A program made the position numbers and the translations under genes. The notes under the pieces were generated by a model that worked only from the letters and a program-made list of their open reading frames with translations, was not told the origin of the DNA and searched no databases. Shown in pieces: positions 1-9,176 of a stretch of 64,000 nucleotides of DNA; within the stretch, counting starts at the first letter, position 1, and each line of letters begins with the position of its first letter. The DNA lies in contig NZ_FNPD01000008.1 of the NCBI RefSeq assembly GCF_900107215.1, positions 46,316-110,315 on the forward strand, in the 5' to 3' direction. This stretch comes from Acetomicrobium thermoterrenum DSM 13490 (GTDB taxonomy: Bacteria; Synergistota; Synergistia; Synergistales; Acetomicrobiaceae).

Positions 1-774
1 ACCTTGCATATTTGCTCCACCGCCAACGACTACGACCGGCACTCTCCCGAGAAAGCCGCTTTTGGTAAGATGGTCCTTTGCAATCAAACCCATCTTTTCA
101 AATACGGGACGAACTATATTAAAGACTTTTTTGTGGGAATTTACGTCACGTTTTAATCTTTCGGCTTCATCGAAGGATATGCCCAAAGCGCCGGCAATAA
201 CTAACGTTACATGGGTACCCCCTGTTGGCTCGTCAGCAGAATACACCACTTCATCATCTGAAATCACAGCTATGCCCGTCGTGCCTCCGCCTATATCTAT
301 TATTGCTCCCCTTTTTAAACCCAAAGCCACCGCCGCAACCACGGGTTCTTCGTAGAGGCCGAGGCATGAAAATCCCAAGGCCTCTACCACATTAGCACAC
401 ACTTCGGCAGTCCTTCTGGAAATCCCCGGCGGGTAGGCCGATGCGCCCACTCCGGGAAATTCATCGACTCCCAAACGCTCTCTCAATGTCATCAGGCAAT
501 GTTCCATGCCATCGATGGCGGCGATATAATCCACTATTACGCCATCGCGTATGGAAGAACGGGAGTCGTATAAAGCAGCGGTAACAGGCTGACCCCGCTC
601 ATTCAATGCGACAAGCTTCATGTTAGTGGTGCCCAGATCGAAGCCGAGATAAAGCTCCTCCCAATCTGCCAAAGGCTCGCTGCAGTCTAAGGCTTGATCG
701 ATAGATGCAAGCTTACCTAGGACATTTTCGTCGATTAAATCACCATGCAAGACGCTTTGATTTCCGTAAGTCAT
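1..774 (-). CDS. eutJ: EutJ-like actin/Hsp70-fold protein, partial (3' end outside window)
   Basis: At least 258 residues are encoded and the reading frame is still open at the window edge. The protein has the actin/Hsp70 ATPase signatures: a phosphate-1 loop FDLGTTNMK near residue 45, a phosphate-2 loop DIGGGTTG near residue 155 and a C-terminal VVGGGA adenosine motif. This pattern is typical of EutJ, a putative chaperone found in ethanolamine and some propanediol microcompartment operons. Its precise role is not established; help with shell or enzyme assembly is usually proposed. The ATG at 774 overlaps the pduL stop codon (ATGA), so it is translationally coupled and is the last visible gene of the pdu operon. 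Having EutJ in a pdu-type operon is a mild eut/pdu mix. Confidence 0.85.
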   Translation of the reverse strand, partial: MTYGNQSVLHGDLIDENVLGKLASIDQALDCSEPLADWEELYLGFDLGTTNMKLVALNERGQPVTAALYDSRSSIRDGVIVDYIAAIDGMEHCLMTLRERLGVDEFPGVGASAYPPGISRRTAEVCANVVEALGFSCLGLYEEPVVAAVALGLKRGAIIDIGGGTTGIAVISDDEVVYSADEPTGGTHVTLVIAGALGISFDEAERLKRDVNSHKKVFNIVRPVFEKMGLIAKDHLTKSGFLGRVPVVVVGGGANMQG

Positions 775-1400
775 ACCAAAACCCTCACGTAATCGCCTGT
801 TTTCAAGCCACAGGCATTTGCCTCATCTATGTCCACATGAAACTCGCTCACCATATTTGGACCTACTCTAACCCACACCCTTTTGAAAATGAGCCCCCGA
901 TCTCCCCCCACCTCCACGTCTACCTCCAGGCCGTCTTTTAGGCCAAGGGTTTCTGCTTCTGAGGGAGAAAGGTGCATATGACGCCAAGCCATGCCTACGC
1001 CTTTCTTTAAAACTATGTGCCCATTTGGTCCGATTACGACAAGGGGAGGGCAGGGTTGAGATGACCCGCTCTTAACCAGAGGTATGTCGATATGCAACTT
1101 TCTAGCATCCGAAGGCGCCATCTCAACCTGCGTGTTTTTCCTGGTAGGCCCCAAAATGCGGACGTTTTCCAATACCCCGCCCGCTGTGGCCAAAGTAACC
1201 GTCTCCTTACATGCATATTGCCCCGGCTGACGAAGATCGCGGACTTTGGTCAACATATAATCTTCACCAAACAAAATCTTGACATCCACTTCCGTAAGAT
1301 GAATATGACGATTGCTAACTCCGGCTACAACCTGCGTCGGATCCGAGTCAAGCCTGTCCAATAATCTACGGACAACCTCCCTCACCAGAGCCTCATCCAT
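771..1400 (-). CDS. pduL: Phosphate propanoyltransferase PduL
   Basis: The 209-residue product matches the usual PduL length (about 210). PduL is the phosphotransacylase of catabolic microcompartments: it turns propionyl-CoA and phosphate into propionyl phosphate inside the shell and regenerates CoA. Both zinc-binding repeats are visible, SNRHIHLT near residue 30 and WRHMHLS near residue 140, followed by SEFHVDIDEANA. The N-terminal MDEALVREVVRRLLDRL is an amphipathic helix of the kind that targets cargo to the lumen. I chose ATG 1400 because GAGG lies about 11 bases upstream; a GTG at 1409 abuts the Shine-Dalgarno sequence. It sits between a shell gene and eutJ and overlaps eutJ by four bases. 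Confidence 0.93.
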   Translation of the reverse strand: MDEALVREVVRRLLDRLDSDPTQVVAGVSNRHIHLTEVDVKILFGEDYMLTKVRDLRQPGQYACKETVTLATAGGVLENVRILGPTRKNTQVEMAPSDARKLHIDIPLVKSGSSQPCPPLVVIGPNGHIVLKKGVGMAWRHMHLSPSEAETLGLKDGLEVDVEVGGDRGLIFKRVWVRVGPNMVSEFHVDIDEANACGLKTGDYVRVLV

Positions 1401-1449
1401 AATTAACACATCCTCTTAGATAGCATTTTCTCTTTGCAAAGCAATTAAA

Positions 1450-1764
1450 CTAATCCCTTTGCACATCAACAGGCTCGGTCTTGGGAGCCTCTTCATGGGG
1501 TAATATGCCCTCGGTATCTGTATGCGGTCTTGGGATGACATGGGACGACACGACTTCTCCTACTCTCGATGCAGCGGCCACTCCTGCATCGACAGCTGCT
1601 TTTACCGCTCCAACATCACCTCTCACCATGACGGTCACCAAGCCAGCTCCTGAAAACCTCTGTCCCGCCAAATGGACATTTGCAGCTTTTACCATGGCAT
1701 CCGCTGCCTCTATAGCACCGATAAGCCCTCTAGTTTCGATCATTCCCAGGGCTTCCTGAGTCAT
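1450..1764 (-). CDS. BMC-domain shell hexamer protein (PduJ/PduA-like)
   Basis: The 104-residue product is a single BMC domain with the hallmark [11 protein letters not shown] start, DAMVKAANV and [19 protein letters not shown], ending in [11 protein letters not shown] and a short acidic tail. It forms a flat hexameric tile of the microcompartment shell. The pore loop reads RFSGAG, where PduA and PduJ have KIGSG, so the central pore should differ from that of the other hexamer in this operon. The gene starts inside the end of the preceding shell gene (35-base overlap) with a strong Shine-Dalgarno (GGGAGGGG) before ATG 1764, so translation is coupled. I call it PduJ-like by position only. Confidence 0.9.
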   Translation of the reverse strand: MTQEALGMIETRGLIGAIEAADAMVKAANVHLAGQRFSGAGLVTVMVRGDVGAVKAAVDAGVAAASRVGEVVSSHVIPRPHTDTEGILPHEEAPKTEPVDVQRD

Positions 1765-2329
1765 GAGCTTCCCCTCCCTTGTTATTTACATTTACGTTTC
1801 GACTGCCCCTTTTCTGCGTCTTCTTTGAACTTGTTTTGCTTGATCTCTTCCTTCTGTCCTGCTCCGGTTTTATAAAATCTTCTTCAACTTCGGTAGCTTC
1901 GGCTTTTAATTCTTCATCATGCTTCGGAGGTGTAGTCCGATCTGCTTCGTCCTCAGTCTCTCTTTCATCTGAAACGATTGGCTCGCTCTTTTCCGCCTTT
2001 TTGCTAGGAAGAAGCGAATCAAGCCACTCCTCTGACCCCAAGGTCGCTTTGTTATAAGCCAATGTCTCGCCAATTCCTCGTCCGGGCCTTGGGATAACAT
2101 CAATTGACCATACTCGATTGACCCCTTCGGAGGCAGCTTTAGCAGCAGATAGGGCAGCTTTCACTGCACTTACGTCTCCTGCAATTTTTACTGTCATCAT
2201 GCCGCCTTGAGAATTTTCTCGGCCTATCAGGGTAATATTTGCGGCCTTTAAAGCAGCATCTGCAGCAGCTACGGCAGCCACCAACCCTATTGTCTCTATG
2301 AACCCCAAGGCTAACTTAATATCCTGCAC
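1730..2329 (-). CDS. pduK: BMC-domain shell protein with long charged tail (PduK-like)
   Basis: Of 199 residues, about 1-95 form a BMC domain ([42 protein letters not shown]). The remaining roughly 100 are low-complexity: an acidic stretch rich in E and D, then a basic stretch rich in K, R and S. PduK has the same layout, but Salmonella PduK carries a C-terminal cysteine cluster and no cysteine is present here. The tail may bind cargo or tether the shell to other cell parts; this is inference. Start is GTG 2329, preceded by AAAGGGGG. The 3' end overlaps the next shell gene by 35 bases, which have to encode both proteins. Confidence 0.82.
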   Translation of the reverse strand: MQDIKLALGFIETIGLVAAVAAADAALKAANITLIGRENSQGGMMTVKIAGDVSAVKAALSAAKAASEGVNRVWSIDVIPRPGRGIGETLAYNKATLGSEEWLDSLLPSKKAEKSEPIVSDERETEDEADRTTPPKHDEELKAEATEVEEDFIKPEQDRRKRSSKTSSKKTQKRGSRNVNVNNKGGEAHDSGSPGNDRN

Positions 2330-2347
2330 ACTGGGGATCCCCCTTTC

Positions 2348-2809
2348 CTAAGTCAAACCCATTTGTCGCAAAACTTTAGCGATTACTGCAGCAACCTCTT
2401 GTTCGCTCGCTTGTCCGCGGGCCTTACCCTTATTGAAAGTGCTCTTGGCTAATTGAGGCATTGGGGGCAGGGGAAGGCCTTTGACCAAACGTGCTGCTGC
2501 CTGCCCCAACCAACGAAGCGCTCCTCCGTCCTCGTGATAAATCAATGGCTTCCCCGGATCGAGATTTGCTAAGGTTAAGGCACACCCTTCTTGAGTAACG
2601 CCTATTCCGACCCGCAAACGGGATCGATTTGCTGCTTCCCATGCGAGCTTTTTGGCATCTCCCTCCATGACATCCCATGCCAGAGGAACCCCCTCTTCTT
2701 CGGCACCGATACCCACCTCGCCGGCAATAGACCTGGAGGACTCGTCAAGCAACAGCAAAATCGTGGGTCGTTCCTCTTTCATCTCGCCCAATCTACCGCA
2801 CCAAGTCAT
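2348..2809 (-). CDS. pduH: Diol dehydratase reactivase small subunit
   Basis: The 153-residue product is the small subunit of the diol dehydratase reactivating factor, which with PduG swaps damaged cobalamin out of the inactivated dehydratase. The conserved core (residues about 12-115) holds the DESS metal-ligand region, EEEGVPL, RVGIGV and the ARLVKGLPL segment. An extension of about 30 residues ending SEQEVAAVIAKVLRQMGL looks like a small C-terminal amphipathic helix, possibly a shell-targeting peptide, which Salmonella PduH lacks. The ATG at 2809 overlaps the pduG stop (ATGA) and follows a GGAGGAAGG ribosome binding site. Confidence 0.9.
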   Translation of the reverse strand: MTWCGRLGEMKEERPTILLLLDESSRSIAGEVGIGAEEEGVPLAWDVMEGDAKKLAWEAANRSRLRVGIGVTQEGCALTLANLDPGKPLIYHEDGGALRWLGQAAARLVKGLPLPPMPQLAKSTFNKGKARGQASEQEVAAVIAKVLRQMGLT

Positions 2810-4641
2810 AAAGCCTTCCTCCCAGCGCTCGATAGAACAAGACCGGTCGCCACAGCATTGCGCGGCCCTAAACTACCCCTGATATTCCCTCTCCCGGCAA
2901 CGACGGAATACTTGGCCAATTCTTCCGTGATCATGCTTGGAATTTCGAAATCCAGGGCAGAACCTCCGACGAGCACCACAAAATCTATGAGACGTATATT
3001 TTGTGCCGGGGCGACACGCTTTAAAGCCCTTAAAGCATTTGTCACGAAGACCTCTTTCTTTGCCTTCCTCCTTACATCCCTGATCTTTTCGATAGATGTA
3101 TCCAACAAAATCGGACTTAAAAAGTCCTCTTTTATCATCAAGGCAACTCTACCGAATAGCTCGGGAGCCAGAGGCTTTTCAAAAAACCTCACCGTTCCAT
3201 CCTCGAGGCGGACGTGGAAAACGCTTTCGACCTTGCATAGAGGATGTTCTTTAATGTTCTCGACTAACTCCATATCATCTATGCCCAATTCGCTGGAAAT
3301 TATGGTGTTAACCATGTTACCCGCGCCCGCCAGATGAATTAGTTCTACCTGACTATTAGAGCGGAGCAGTGAGGCATCGGTGCTGCCAGCACCCAAATCC
3401 AAGACCGCCAGAGGAGCATCCGTTCCGGGAGTGGTCAATGCTCCCAAAACTGCCATTTCGGCCTCAACCCCTCCGATTTCGACTTTTACGCCCATATCGG
3501 ACTCTATTGCAGAGGCCAATTTTTGCATTGGCAGCTCCTGGGCTTCTACCATTACGGCCAAAGCCACTCCGGTTTCCATTGCAAATTCCTCTGCCAAGCC
3601 TCCCACGACTCTCTGGGGAACCATTGTATCGACTGCCAATAGATCTTTGATGTGTATCTCCCCCAGAGGCAAACCCGTCAATTCCGACATGGTCTTACGA
3701 ACCCGCTCCATCATTCCCCCAACGTTGGTGCCTGGTTGGCCAAAAATATCAGTAATGGGCCAATTAGCATCAACAATTTCCATGATCGCCTTGGCGCCTT
3801 CGTCAATGTTGATGCTCCTCTTGCCCGTTGGGCCTAGGATATACAGCTCTCCGGCTGGAATACGCCTTTCCTTCACCTCGCCCAAGGGTGTCCGTATCAC
3901 AACGGCTGACCTGTTGCCTATTAGGGCCTTGGCAACGGGAACGATCTGACGAGTTTCATCGGAAGACAAACCAAAAATAGTTGCAATACCGTAAGGATTG
4001 GACAAAAGTTCCACAGATCTTCCCGGAGGAGCTACCTCCACACAGCACTGCATACCCAAAGGAACACGATCGATTGCCTTGACTTCGTCGACAATAGGAA
4101 TAGTTTTATTGATCCGGTTTGCTATAAGCACTCCGTCGTCTGACTGGCAAATAACCCCATTGACGGCTATTCCACGAGATAAGGCTAGATTGATCATGTT
4201 TGCAGCCTCTTCAAAACTAACGCTTTCTGGAATGACAACTACCACAGGATCTTCAGGCTTCGTCTTTTCGAGATCGTAAATCGATATCGTCCTTCCAACG
4301 CCAATCCCAACTCCGCCCGGCGTCGATGGATTATGACCAATCATCGTTGACTCGGTAATGATCGTTTCGGTAATAGTCTCCATTGCAACGTCTCCGATCA
4401 CAGGAGCTGCCTTGTTCAATCGAATTATGTCGATCCTTTTGAAATCTTCATGTGGCCATCCCGCTTGCTCCAAAGCAAGAGACAGAGCTCGGCGAACGCC
4501 GGTTACGTTCTGCAATGTTCCCTTTATTCCCGTAGTATAGGCAGTAGAGGAAGAGATAAAGTCCACCGAGCCATCTTCCACTCGCGCAAGGGCCACTTCA
4601 GTAGTAGCATTTCCTATGTCAACGCCAGCAATAATAGGCAC
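2806..4641 (-). CDS. pduG: Diol dehydratase reactivase large subunit
   Basis: The 611-residue product matches the PduG/DdrA length (610). It is the actin-like ATPase subunit of the diol dehydratase reactivase; ATP binding and hydrolysis drive release of the inactive cobalamin. Visible signatures are AGVDIGNATTEVAL at the N-terminus, LDLGAGSTDASL near residue 415 as the second phosphate loop, and LVGGSALDFEIP near residue 565. The start is GTG 4641 behind GGAGGG. It is followed by pduH with a four-base overlap, which suits a 1:1 complex. It lies directly downstream of pduCDE, the usual order. Confidence 0.95.
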   Translation of the reverse strand: MPIIAGVDIGNATTEVALARVEDGSVDFISSSTAYTTGIKGTLQNVTGVRRALSLALEQAGWPHEDFKRIDIIRLNKAAPVIGDVAMETITETIITESTMIGHNPSTPGGVGIGVGRTISIYDLEKTKPEDPVVVVIPESVSFEEAANMINLALSRGIAVNGVICQSDDGVLIANRINKTIPIVDEVKAIDRVPLGMQCCVEVAPPGRSVELLSNPYGIATIFGLSSDETRQIVPVAKALIGNRSAVVIRTPLGEVKERRIPAGELYILGPTGKRSINIDEGAKAIMEIVDANWPITDIFGQPGTNVGGMMERVRKTMSELTGLPLGEIHIKDLLAVDTMVPQRVVGGLAEEFAMETGVALAVMVEAQELPMQKLASAIESDMGVKVEIGGVEAEMAVLGALTTPGTDAPLAVLDLGAGSTDASLLRSNSQVELIHLAGAGNMVNTIISSELGIDDMELVENIKEHPLCKVESVFHVRLEDGTVRFFEKPLAPELFGRVALMIKEDFLSPILLDTSIEKIRDVRRKAKKEVFVTNALRALKRVAPAQNIRLIDFVVLVGGSALDFEIPSMITEELAKYSVVAGRGNIRGSLGPRNAVATGLVLSSAGRKAL

Positions 4642-4668
4642 TGAAGACCCTCCTTTTTAACTGTGCCG

Positions 4669-5211
4669 CTATTCCGGTATATCGCCACGTAAAAGTTTAC
4701 GTCGTTCGTAAACAGAGACCGCTTCTCTAACGAAGGTGGCACATGCCGTTGCGTTATATTTGTTCTCAAGCTCATCGGCAATTGCCATGAGTTCTTCCTT
4801 GGTCGATCTATGTGGTCTTAGGGCGTTATAGATCTCCAACACCCTATCATCGGGCACTTTCGTCAATTCGGCAGCTCTTCTTAAATTTGATGCCACCTGA
4901 CGCCTTCCGGCCGACTCTGCTATTTCCGCCTGCATCAACAAGGCTTCCGGAGCAATTCGAAAGTCCTCAAAGGTAGCCTTGCCCTGCAAGACAGCATCTA
5001 AGGTGAGTTCACTAAAGGCATTGCCCCTTGGACTCTTTATGGTGTCGGGCTTTTTGGAACCTAAGGGATAATCCTTTACGGAAAGGCTCCCTTTCTGTCC
5101 CGTGCTTTCTTTTGGAGTGGGGGCCTTTCCTTCTCCTCCCGAAGAACTCATACCCTTTAAGACCTCTTTTACCAGTTCAGCTATCATTTCTTCATTAAGC
5201 ATTTGAGCCAA
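4669..5211 (-). CDS. pduE: Propanediol dehydratase small subunit
   Basis: The 180-residue product is the small (gamma) subunit of the adenosylcobalamin-dependent diol dehydratase. An N-terminal amphipathic helix (LNEEMIAELVKEVLKGM) and a lysine/proline/serine linker precede the conserved core from about residue 60 (DYPLGSKKPDTIKSPRG, LTLDAVLQG, APEALLMQAEIAE, PHRSTKEEL). Such N-terminal extensions target the enzyme into the microcompartment. The start is TTG 5211, seven or eight bases after AGGGGG; the ATG three codons later is too far from that site. Confidence 0.94.
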   Translation of the reverse strand: MAQMLNEEMIAELVKEVLKGMSSSGGEGKAPTPKESTGQKGSLSVKDYPLGSKKPDTIKSPRGNAFSELTLDAVLQGKATFEDFRIAPEALLMQAEIAESAGRRQVASNLRRAAELTKVPDDRVLEIYNALRPHRSTKEELMAIADELENKYNATACATFVREAVSVYERRKLLRGDIPE

Positions 5212-5226
5212 CTTTAACGCCCCCTC

Positions 5227-5886
5227 TTATTCGAAACGAACTTCAAGCTCCATCGGTGACTTGGAGCGGTCTAAATAGCGCACTTCTTTATTGTGTAATA
5301 GTGCTGCAATACCCTGATAACGAGGACGAGCCATGGGATCGTTTCTTGTCGGAACCGGAGTGGGGTGTTCTCCTTTAGCATATTTCGCCGCATTGCGGCC
5401 TATTGCCCTGAAAACTTCGGCATCGAGAAGTGGTGCCTGGGGAAAAAGTTCTAAATTGTTCAGTGGGTTTAGATCCCGTTGATGTATGACCGTCGTGCCC
5501 CTGGACAATATACCGATACCTATGCCCGAACCGGACAACTTAGCGCCCTGGTGAGCTATGAACCCCACATCGGCAGTGTGATATACGCGCACAAGTCTTG
5601 TATTAAGACCTTCTTCTTCAATACCTGCAAAGACCTGCCTCAAAACCTCGCTATGAGGGACTCCCACTATCGTTTCGGTAAACACGGTTCCAAAGGCCGG
5701 AGGGATGGCAACTACCACTTCCTTTGGATCGGTCCCCTTCTTAGCTACACCAACCTCCACTAAAGTCATTTTCCCTCCCCTTTGAGGCAGAGTGGCCGTG
5801 GGGGAAGACATCTTGCCCTGCTCTCCCATTACTTCTTGTAAAACTTCCGCTATTACCTTTTTAATCAATTCTTCGTTGACCTGCAT
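5227..5886 (-). CDS. pduD: Propanediol dehydratase medium subunit
   Basis: The 219-residue product is the medium (beta) subunit of diol dehydratase, which with PduC binds adenosylcobalamin between the subunits. The first 18 residues (MQVNEELIKKVIAEVLQE) form the amphipathic lumen-targeting helix known for PduD. The core begins near residue 45 (VGVAKKGTDPKEVVVAIPPAF) and contains HQGAKLSGSGIGIGI, which matches the cobalamin-contact region. ATG 5886 follows GAGGGGAAG. Its 13-base spacing from pduC and 15-base spacing to pduE show one transcript. Confidence 0.95.
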   Translation of the reverse strand: MQVNEELIKKVIAEVLQEVMGEQGKMSSPTATLPQRGGKMTLVEVGVAKKGTDPKEVVVAIPPAFGTVFTETIVGVPHSEVLRQVFAGIEEEGLNTRLVRVYHTADVGFIAHQGAKLSGSGIGIGILSRGTTVIHQRDLNPLNNLELFPQAPLLDAEVFRAIGRNAAKYAKGEHPTPVPTRNDPMARPRYQGIAALLHNKEVRYLDRSKSPMELEVRFE

Positions 5887-5899
5887 TGTCTTCCCCTCC

Positions 5900-7570
5900 C
5901 TATACGTCCTCGGGCCTTATCGCCCAGGGGATTTCCTTTATTTCCTTCCAACGCTCTTCAGATATCCTGTAGCCCGTGCCAGGGCCCTGGTAATCGTTGG
6001 GGTCGTTGACGGCACTGTAAACTGTACCATCGCTGTCTATCCATGCAGATGTCTGCAAATAGTCTCCGGAAACCCGCTGGCGCATCATCATTACGATAGC
6101 TTCAGCTATATCTCTGAAACCCCTTTGAGCTAGTATTTTAACAATGTCAATGCCGTTTATACCCTCGTTCAAAAGCCTTTCCGCCGCCCTCAAGTCCTCA
6201 GTCACGTTTCTGTCCGGCAAATCTTTGCTGCCGTTAGCATAAGTTGCAGCTTCGACTTCGGCATCGGTTATAGGCGGAAATCCCAGCGCATCGTAAACGG
6301 CCTGGAGCGCTCTTGCAGCCTTATTGCGGACAGCGACTACTTCTTCTTCGGAGACAGGCTTATTACCGCCATCGACCTTGAAATCACGCTGAATAGCCAG
6401 ATAATCGTCCATATCCTCAATATCCCAGTTGGAACCGGCAAACATGTTGTCGTAATTGGGTACGGCTGAATAACCGGAGAAGATGAGATCTGTCCCAGAG
6501 AAAAGCTGAGGTATGGTGCGTGCAGTTCGTCTCAAGTCCGAATGCGAGAAGGTCTGGTCGTTACCTGAAGCAACTTCCATATCAAGCGTAACGGTGATCA
6601 AGTTTTCTGCCGCAACGGCCCTTAAACCGCTTGGAACGGCTCCGGGAACTCCTATGCAGGAGATAGAGCCATTCTGCAGACCCTGCACTCCGGCGCCTTT
6701 GGTTATCATAACGCACCTGGTTTCAAGATATAGCATGCTTTTCCCCTCGGCTGCACCCATCTGAACCTCTGAACCGGTGCCGCTGGTGAAGCGCATTTTC
6801 AGCCCTCGACTTGCATAGGCAGATGCCAAAAAAGCTTTAGACCAAGGCGTATCGTCCCCGTCTATGAACACGCTTTCGGTGCCATATACGGATACCGTTT
6901 CAGCGTAACTCGTAAGCCCTCTCATTCCTATCTGCAGTTCGAAGGCCTCTTCAAGAGCGCATTGGGTGAGCACCCCTGGCCTGCCAGTCTGAGAACCTAT
7001 CAGCAATGAGAGCGCGTTTAAAGGAGCATATCGATTCACGCCCACCGTTGTTTCCAGTTCCACAAATCCCCTCAGGGCTCCTTCTGCAGCATCGGCGGCA
7101 AGCTGGACAGGATGATCCTTTGCGCTCGTGATGTGAGCCTGGTTTGCAGGAGTCTTGCGGGATCTCATTTTGGATATGCCCATCATTATTTCAACGATGT
7201 TCAAACAGTCCATTACGTTGTTTATCTTGGCCGGCGTCAAACCCTGAAAGATTTTTGTGACTTCATTTCTCGATACATTGGGATCCACCAACATCTTCGC
7301 CAGTTCTAGATCACTTTTTGCCATGGCTTGCGGAGCTATCTCGATATCGATAGCATAATTAGCAATGAACTGTTCTATCATGTCGAAGTCATCGCGTTTT
7401 TTGCCATCCATTTCGGTAATTTTGCCGTTTTCGATCTTTATTGACGGAACTGGGTCCTTGGGGCTTCCCATTGCATAAAGTCCTACATCCACCCATTCGG
7501 CAATAAAACCGTCTTTATGTACCGGCCTATTGTTCAGTACTTCAAATCTTTTACTCTTCTTCTCAGCCAA
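5900..7570 (-). CDS. pduC: Propanediol dehydratase large subunit
   Basis: The 556-residue product is the catalytic alpha subunit of B12-dependent diol dehydratase (Salmonella PduC is 554). The active-site barrel motifs are present: QAHITSAKDHPVQLAADAAE, FVELETTVGVNRYAPLNALS, SGTGSEVQMG, GVQGLQNGSISCIGVPGA and SGNDQTFSHSD. It converts 1,2-propanediol to propionaldehyde and, as a side activity of the family, glycerol to 3-hydroxypropionaldehyde; sequence reading alone cannot separate these. I chose TTG 7570 (product MAEKKSKRFEVLNNRPV) because GGAGGGGG lies eight bases upstream; the upstream TTG codons precede that site and would add a tail not found in the family. Confidence 0.95.
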   Translation of the reverse strand: MAEKKSKRFEVLNNRPVHKDGFIAEWVDVGLYAMGSPKDPVPSIKIENGKITEMDGKKRDDFDMIEQFIANYAIDIEIAPQAMAKSDLELAKMLVDPNVSRNEVTKIFQGLTPAKINNVMDCLNIVEIMMGISKMRSRKTPANQAHITSAKDHPVQLAADAAEGALRGFVELETTVGVNRYAPLNALSLLIGSQTGRPGVLTQCALEEAFELQIGMRGLTSYAETVSVYGTESVFIDGDDTPWSKAFLASAYASRGLKMRFTSGTGSEVQMGAAEGKSMLYLETRCVMITKGAGVQGLQNGSISCIGVPGAVPSGLRAVAAENLITVTLDMEVASGNDQTFSHSDLRRTARTIPQLFSGTDLIFSGYSAVPNYDNMFAGSNWDIEDMDDYLAIQRDFKVDGGNKPVSEEEVVAVRNKAARALQAVYDALGFPPITDAEVEAATYANGSKDLPDRNVTEDLRAAERLLNEGINGIDIVKILAQRGFRDIAEAIVMMMRQRVSGDYLQTSAWIDSDGTVYSAVNDPNDYQGPGTGYRISEERWKEIKEIPWAIRPEDV

Positions 7571-7600
7571 TTTGTTCGCCCCCTCCGTATTCAACAATCC

Positions 7601-8425
7601 CTAAATGTAAGGGGTCGTAACCGATTTGGGCTCGGCACCCATTGCGCCAAGCAGCTTTTTACCTATCATTCTTGCCGCTATCAAAGCCTGCCGAACGGCG
7701 CCGGAATCACCCGTGAAGGTTATAACCACTTCGTTCGTAAGGGATAATCCTTTTGTAGGCGACAAATAATCGATCAAATCAACTTCAGCGGCCTTTAAAG
7801 CCGTATCGCTCATGACGAAACCAATGCCTGCAGGAGCTCCCACTATTAATCCGAAGGCCCTTCCGACAGGCGCGTTGAAGGCTTTATTGCAGGCATAGCT
7901 GGCCCTGGCAGTATATTGAAATTCAAGATGTCCTGCGTCATTCGCATAAACATCTCCGAAGGTGCGGCGCAAGTCCTTCAAAGCCACCTCAATGGCTCTC
8001 CTTGCATCGGATACGTCCTCCGCCCCGAAAATTATCAACGATCCGTGACCGGCTCCACCTTTGGTATCCCTGGGAAGCTCTAAGGACACTATCTCGGTAT
8101 TGGTAGCTTTTACCGCCTCATCGGCAGCCATTATTTGAGGCCCTGCACCTGTTCTGGCCGAAAAGATCCCCACGGATCTGAATTTTTTGTCTATGCCCAA
8201 CTTTTCCTGAAGCATAGGCTCAACGTTGGCCACGACCAGGCCTATGGTGTCGCCCTCGGAGATGCCGACGTATTCGGTAACGCCAACGACGCTCTGTACG
8301 CTTACATTTGGCGTTTCACACTTCTCCTTTTCTTGCGCAGCCTTCTCGGGGGTTACGACAGTGCTGCCGCTTCCGAGGCGTTTCATAACTTCGTCCATGA
8401 CCTTTTGCATGATATCCTGTTCCAT
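7601..8425 (-). CDS. pduB: Tandem-BMC trimeric shell protein PduB
   Basis: The 274-residue product is a tandem BMC-domain protein that forms a pseudohexameric trimer in the shell. The first domain begins near residue 40 (EYVGISEGDTIGLVVANV) and the second near residue 150 (SYACNKAFNAPVGRAFGLIVGAPAGIGFVMSD). It has the N-terminal helical extension (MEQDIMQKVMDEVMKRLG) of the long PduB form, which is known to link the enzyme core to the shell. ATG 8425 is eight bases from GGAGG; the TTG one codon earlier is also possible. It sits between pduA and pduC as in most pdu operons. Confidence 0.94.
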   Translation of the reverse strand: MEQDIMQKVMDEVMKRLGSGSTVVTPEKAAQEKEKCETPNVSVQSVVGVTEYVGISEGDTIGLVVANVEPMLQEKLGIDKKFRSVGIFSARTGAGPQIMAADEAVKATNTEIVSLELPRDTKGGAGHGSLIIFGAEDVSDARRAIEVALKDLRRTFGDVYANDAGHLEFQYTARASYACNKAFNAPVGRAFGLIVGAPAGIGFVMSDTALKAAEVDLIDYLSPTKGLSLTNEVVITFTGDSGAVRQALIAARMIGKKLLGAMGAEPKSVTTPYI

Positions 8426-8448
8426 CAATCACACCTCCACAAGGTGGC

Positions 8449-8727
8449 TTAGCCCAGTTTAGGCAAAAGCTTCTCGGTATCACTGTGTGGCCTTGGAATG
8501 ACGTGAACCGAAACTATCTCGCCTACACGTTTCGCCGAGGCCGCTCCCGCATCAACCGCTGCCTTCACCGCTCCAACGTCACCGCGAACCATTACGGTAA
8601 CCAGGCCCGAACCAATTTTCTCGTAGCCGATAAGTCTGACGTTCGCTGCTTTGACCATTGCATCGGCAGCCTCGATGGCTCCGACCAGTCCCTTTGTTTC
8701 GATCATTCCCAACGCTTCTCCATTCAC
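8449..8727 (-). CDS. pduA: BMC-domain shell hexamer protein PduA
   Basis: The 92-residue product is the canonical flat hexamer tile. It reads like PduA throughout: [32 protein letters not shown] with the standard KIGSG pore loop, [19 protein letters not shown] and [15 protein letters not shown]. In PduA this pore admits 1,2-propanediol and restricts propionaldehyde. Start is GTG 8727, preceded by AGGAGG with 11-base spacing; the GTG at 8739 lies inside the Shine-Dalgarno sequence. The start overlaps the pduV stop (GTGA). Confidence 0.95.
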   Translation of the reverse strand: MNGEALGMIETKGLVGAIEAADAMVKAANVRLIGYEKIGSGLVTVMVRGDVGAVKAAVDAGAASAKRVGEIVSVHVIPRPHSDTEKLLPKLG

Positions 8728-9176
8728 GGTCTTGCACACCTCCTGATGAACTTTTCAATTTTTTGCTTTAAAGCAGCTATCCCTTCTCCTGTTAAGGCAG
8801 AGACGCAAACCACCTCCTCAACTCCCGCTTCCGCCAAAAACTTTTTTGCAATTTTTATCCGATCTTCATCGACTAAATCCGCTTTGCTTATAACCCCGAT
8901 GACCTTAGACCTCAGAGACTTAGTAAAGCGGGAGGGAAACTGTCTTAAATTTGTGGGGTCAATTAAAAGGAGTATTATTTGTGAACGCGAAGAAACCGTA
9001 ATTAATGCATGATAAAAACGAGGTAGATCAAAAAATTCACCGGGCGTATCAATTGCCTTCCCGGAAAATTGAAAAAAGGGCGTTTTGCGAAGGGGCCCTT
9101 CATCTTCCAGCAACTTTAAGGCCTTCAACAGCGTTGTCTTGCCGGCACCTGACGGCCCGATAACCATGACACACAT
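8724..9176 (-). CDS. pduV: PduV/EutP-type small GTPase
   Basis: The 150-residue product is a Ras-like P-loop protein: G1 [10 protein letters not shown] at residues 7-16, a DTPGEF switch-II motif near residue 44 and a SKAD base-recognition motif near residue 98. PduV/EutP proteins associate with microcompartments and have been linked to their movement or position in the cell; one EutP has been reported as an acetate kinase, so the role is not settled. The frame overlaps pduU by one base (TAATG) and pduA by four. Met4 (9167) is an alternative start. Confidence 0.88.
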   Translation of the reverse strand: MCVMVIGPSGAGKTTLLKALKLLEDEGPLRKTPFFQFSGKAIDTPGEFFDLPRFYHALITVSSRSQIILLLIDPTNLRQFPSRFTKSLRSKVIGVISKADLVDEDRIKIAKKFLAEAGVEEVVCVSALTGEGIAALKQKIEKFIRRCARP

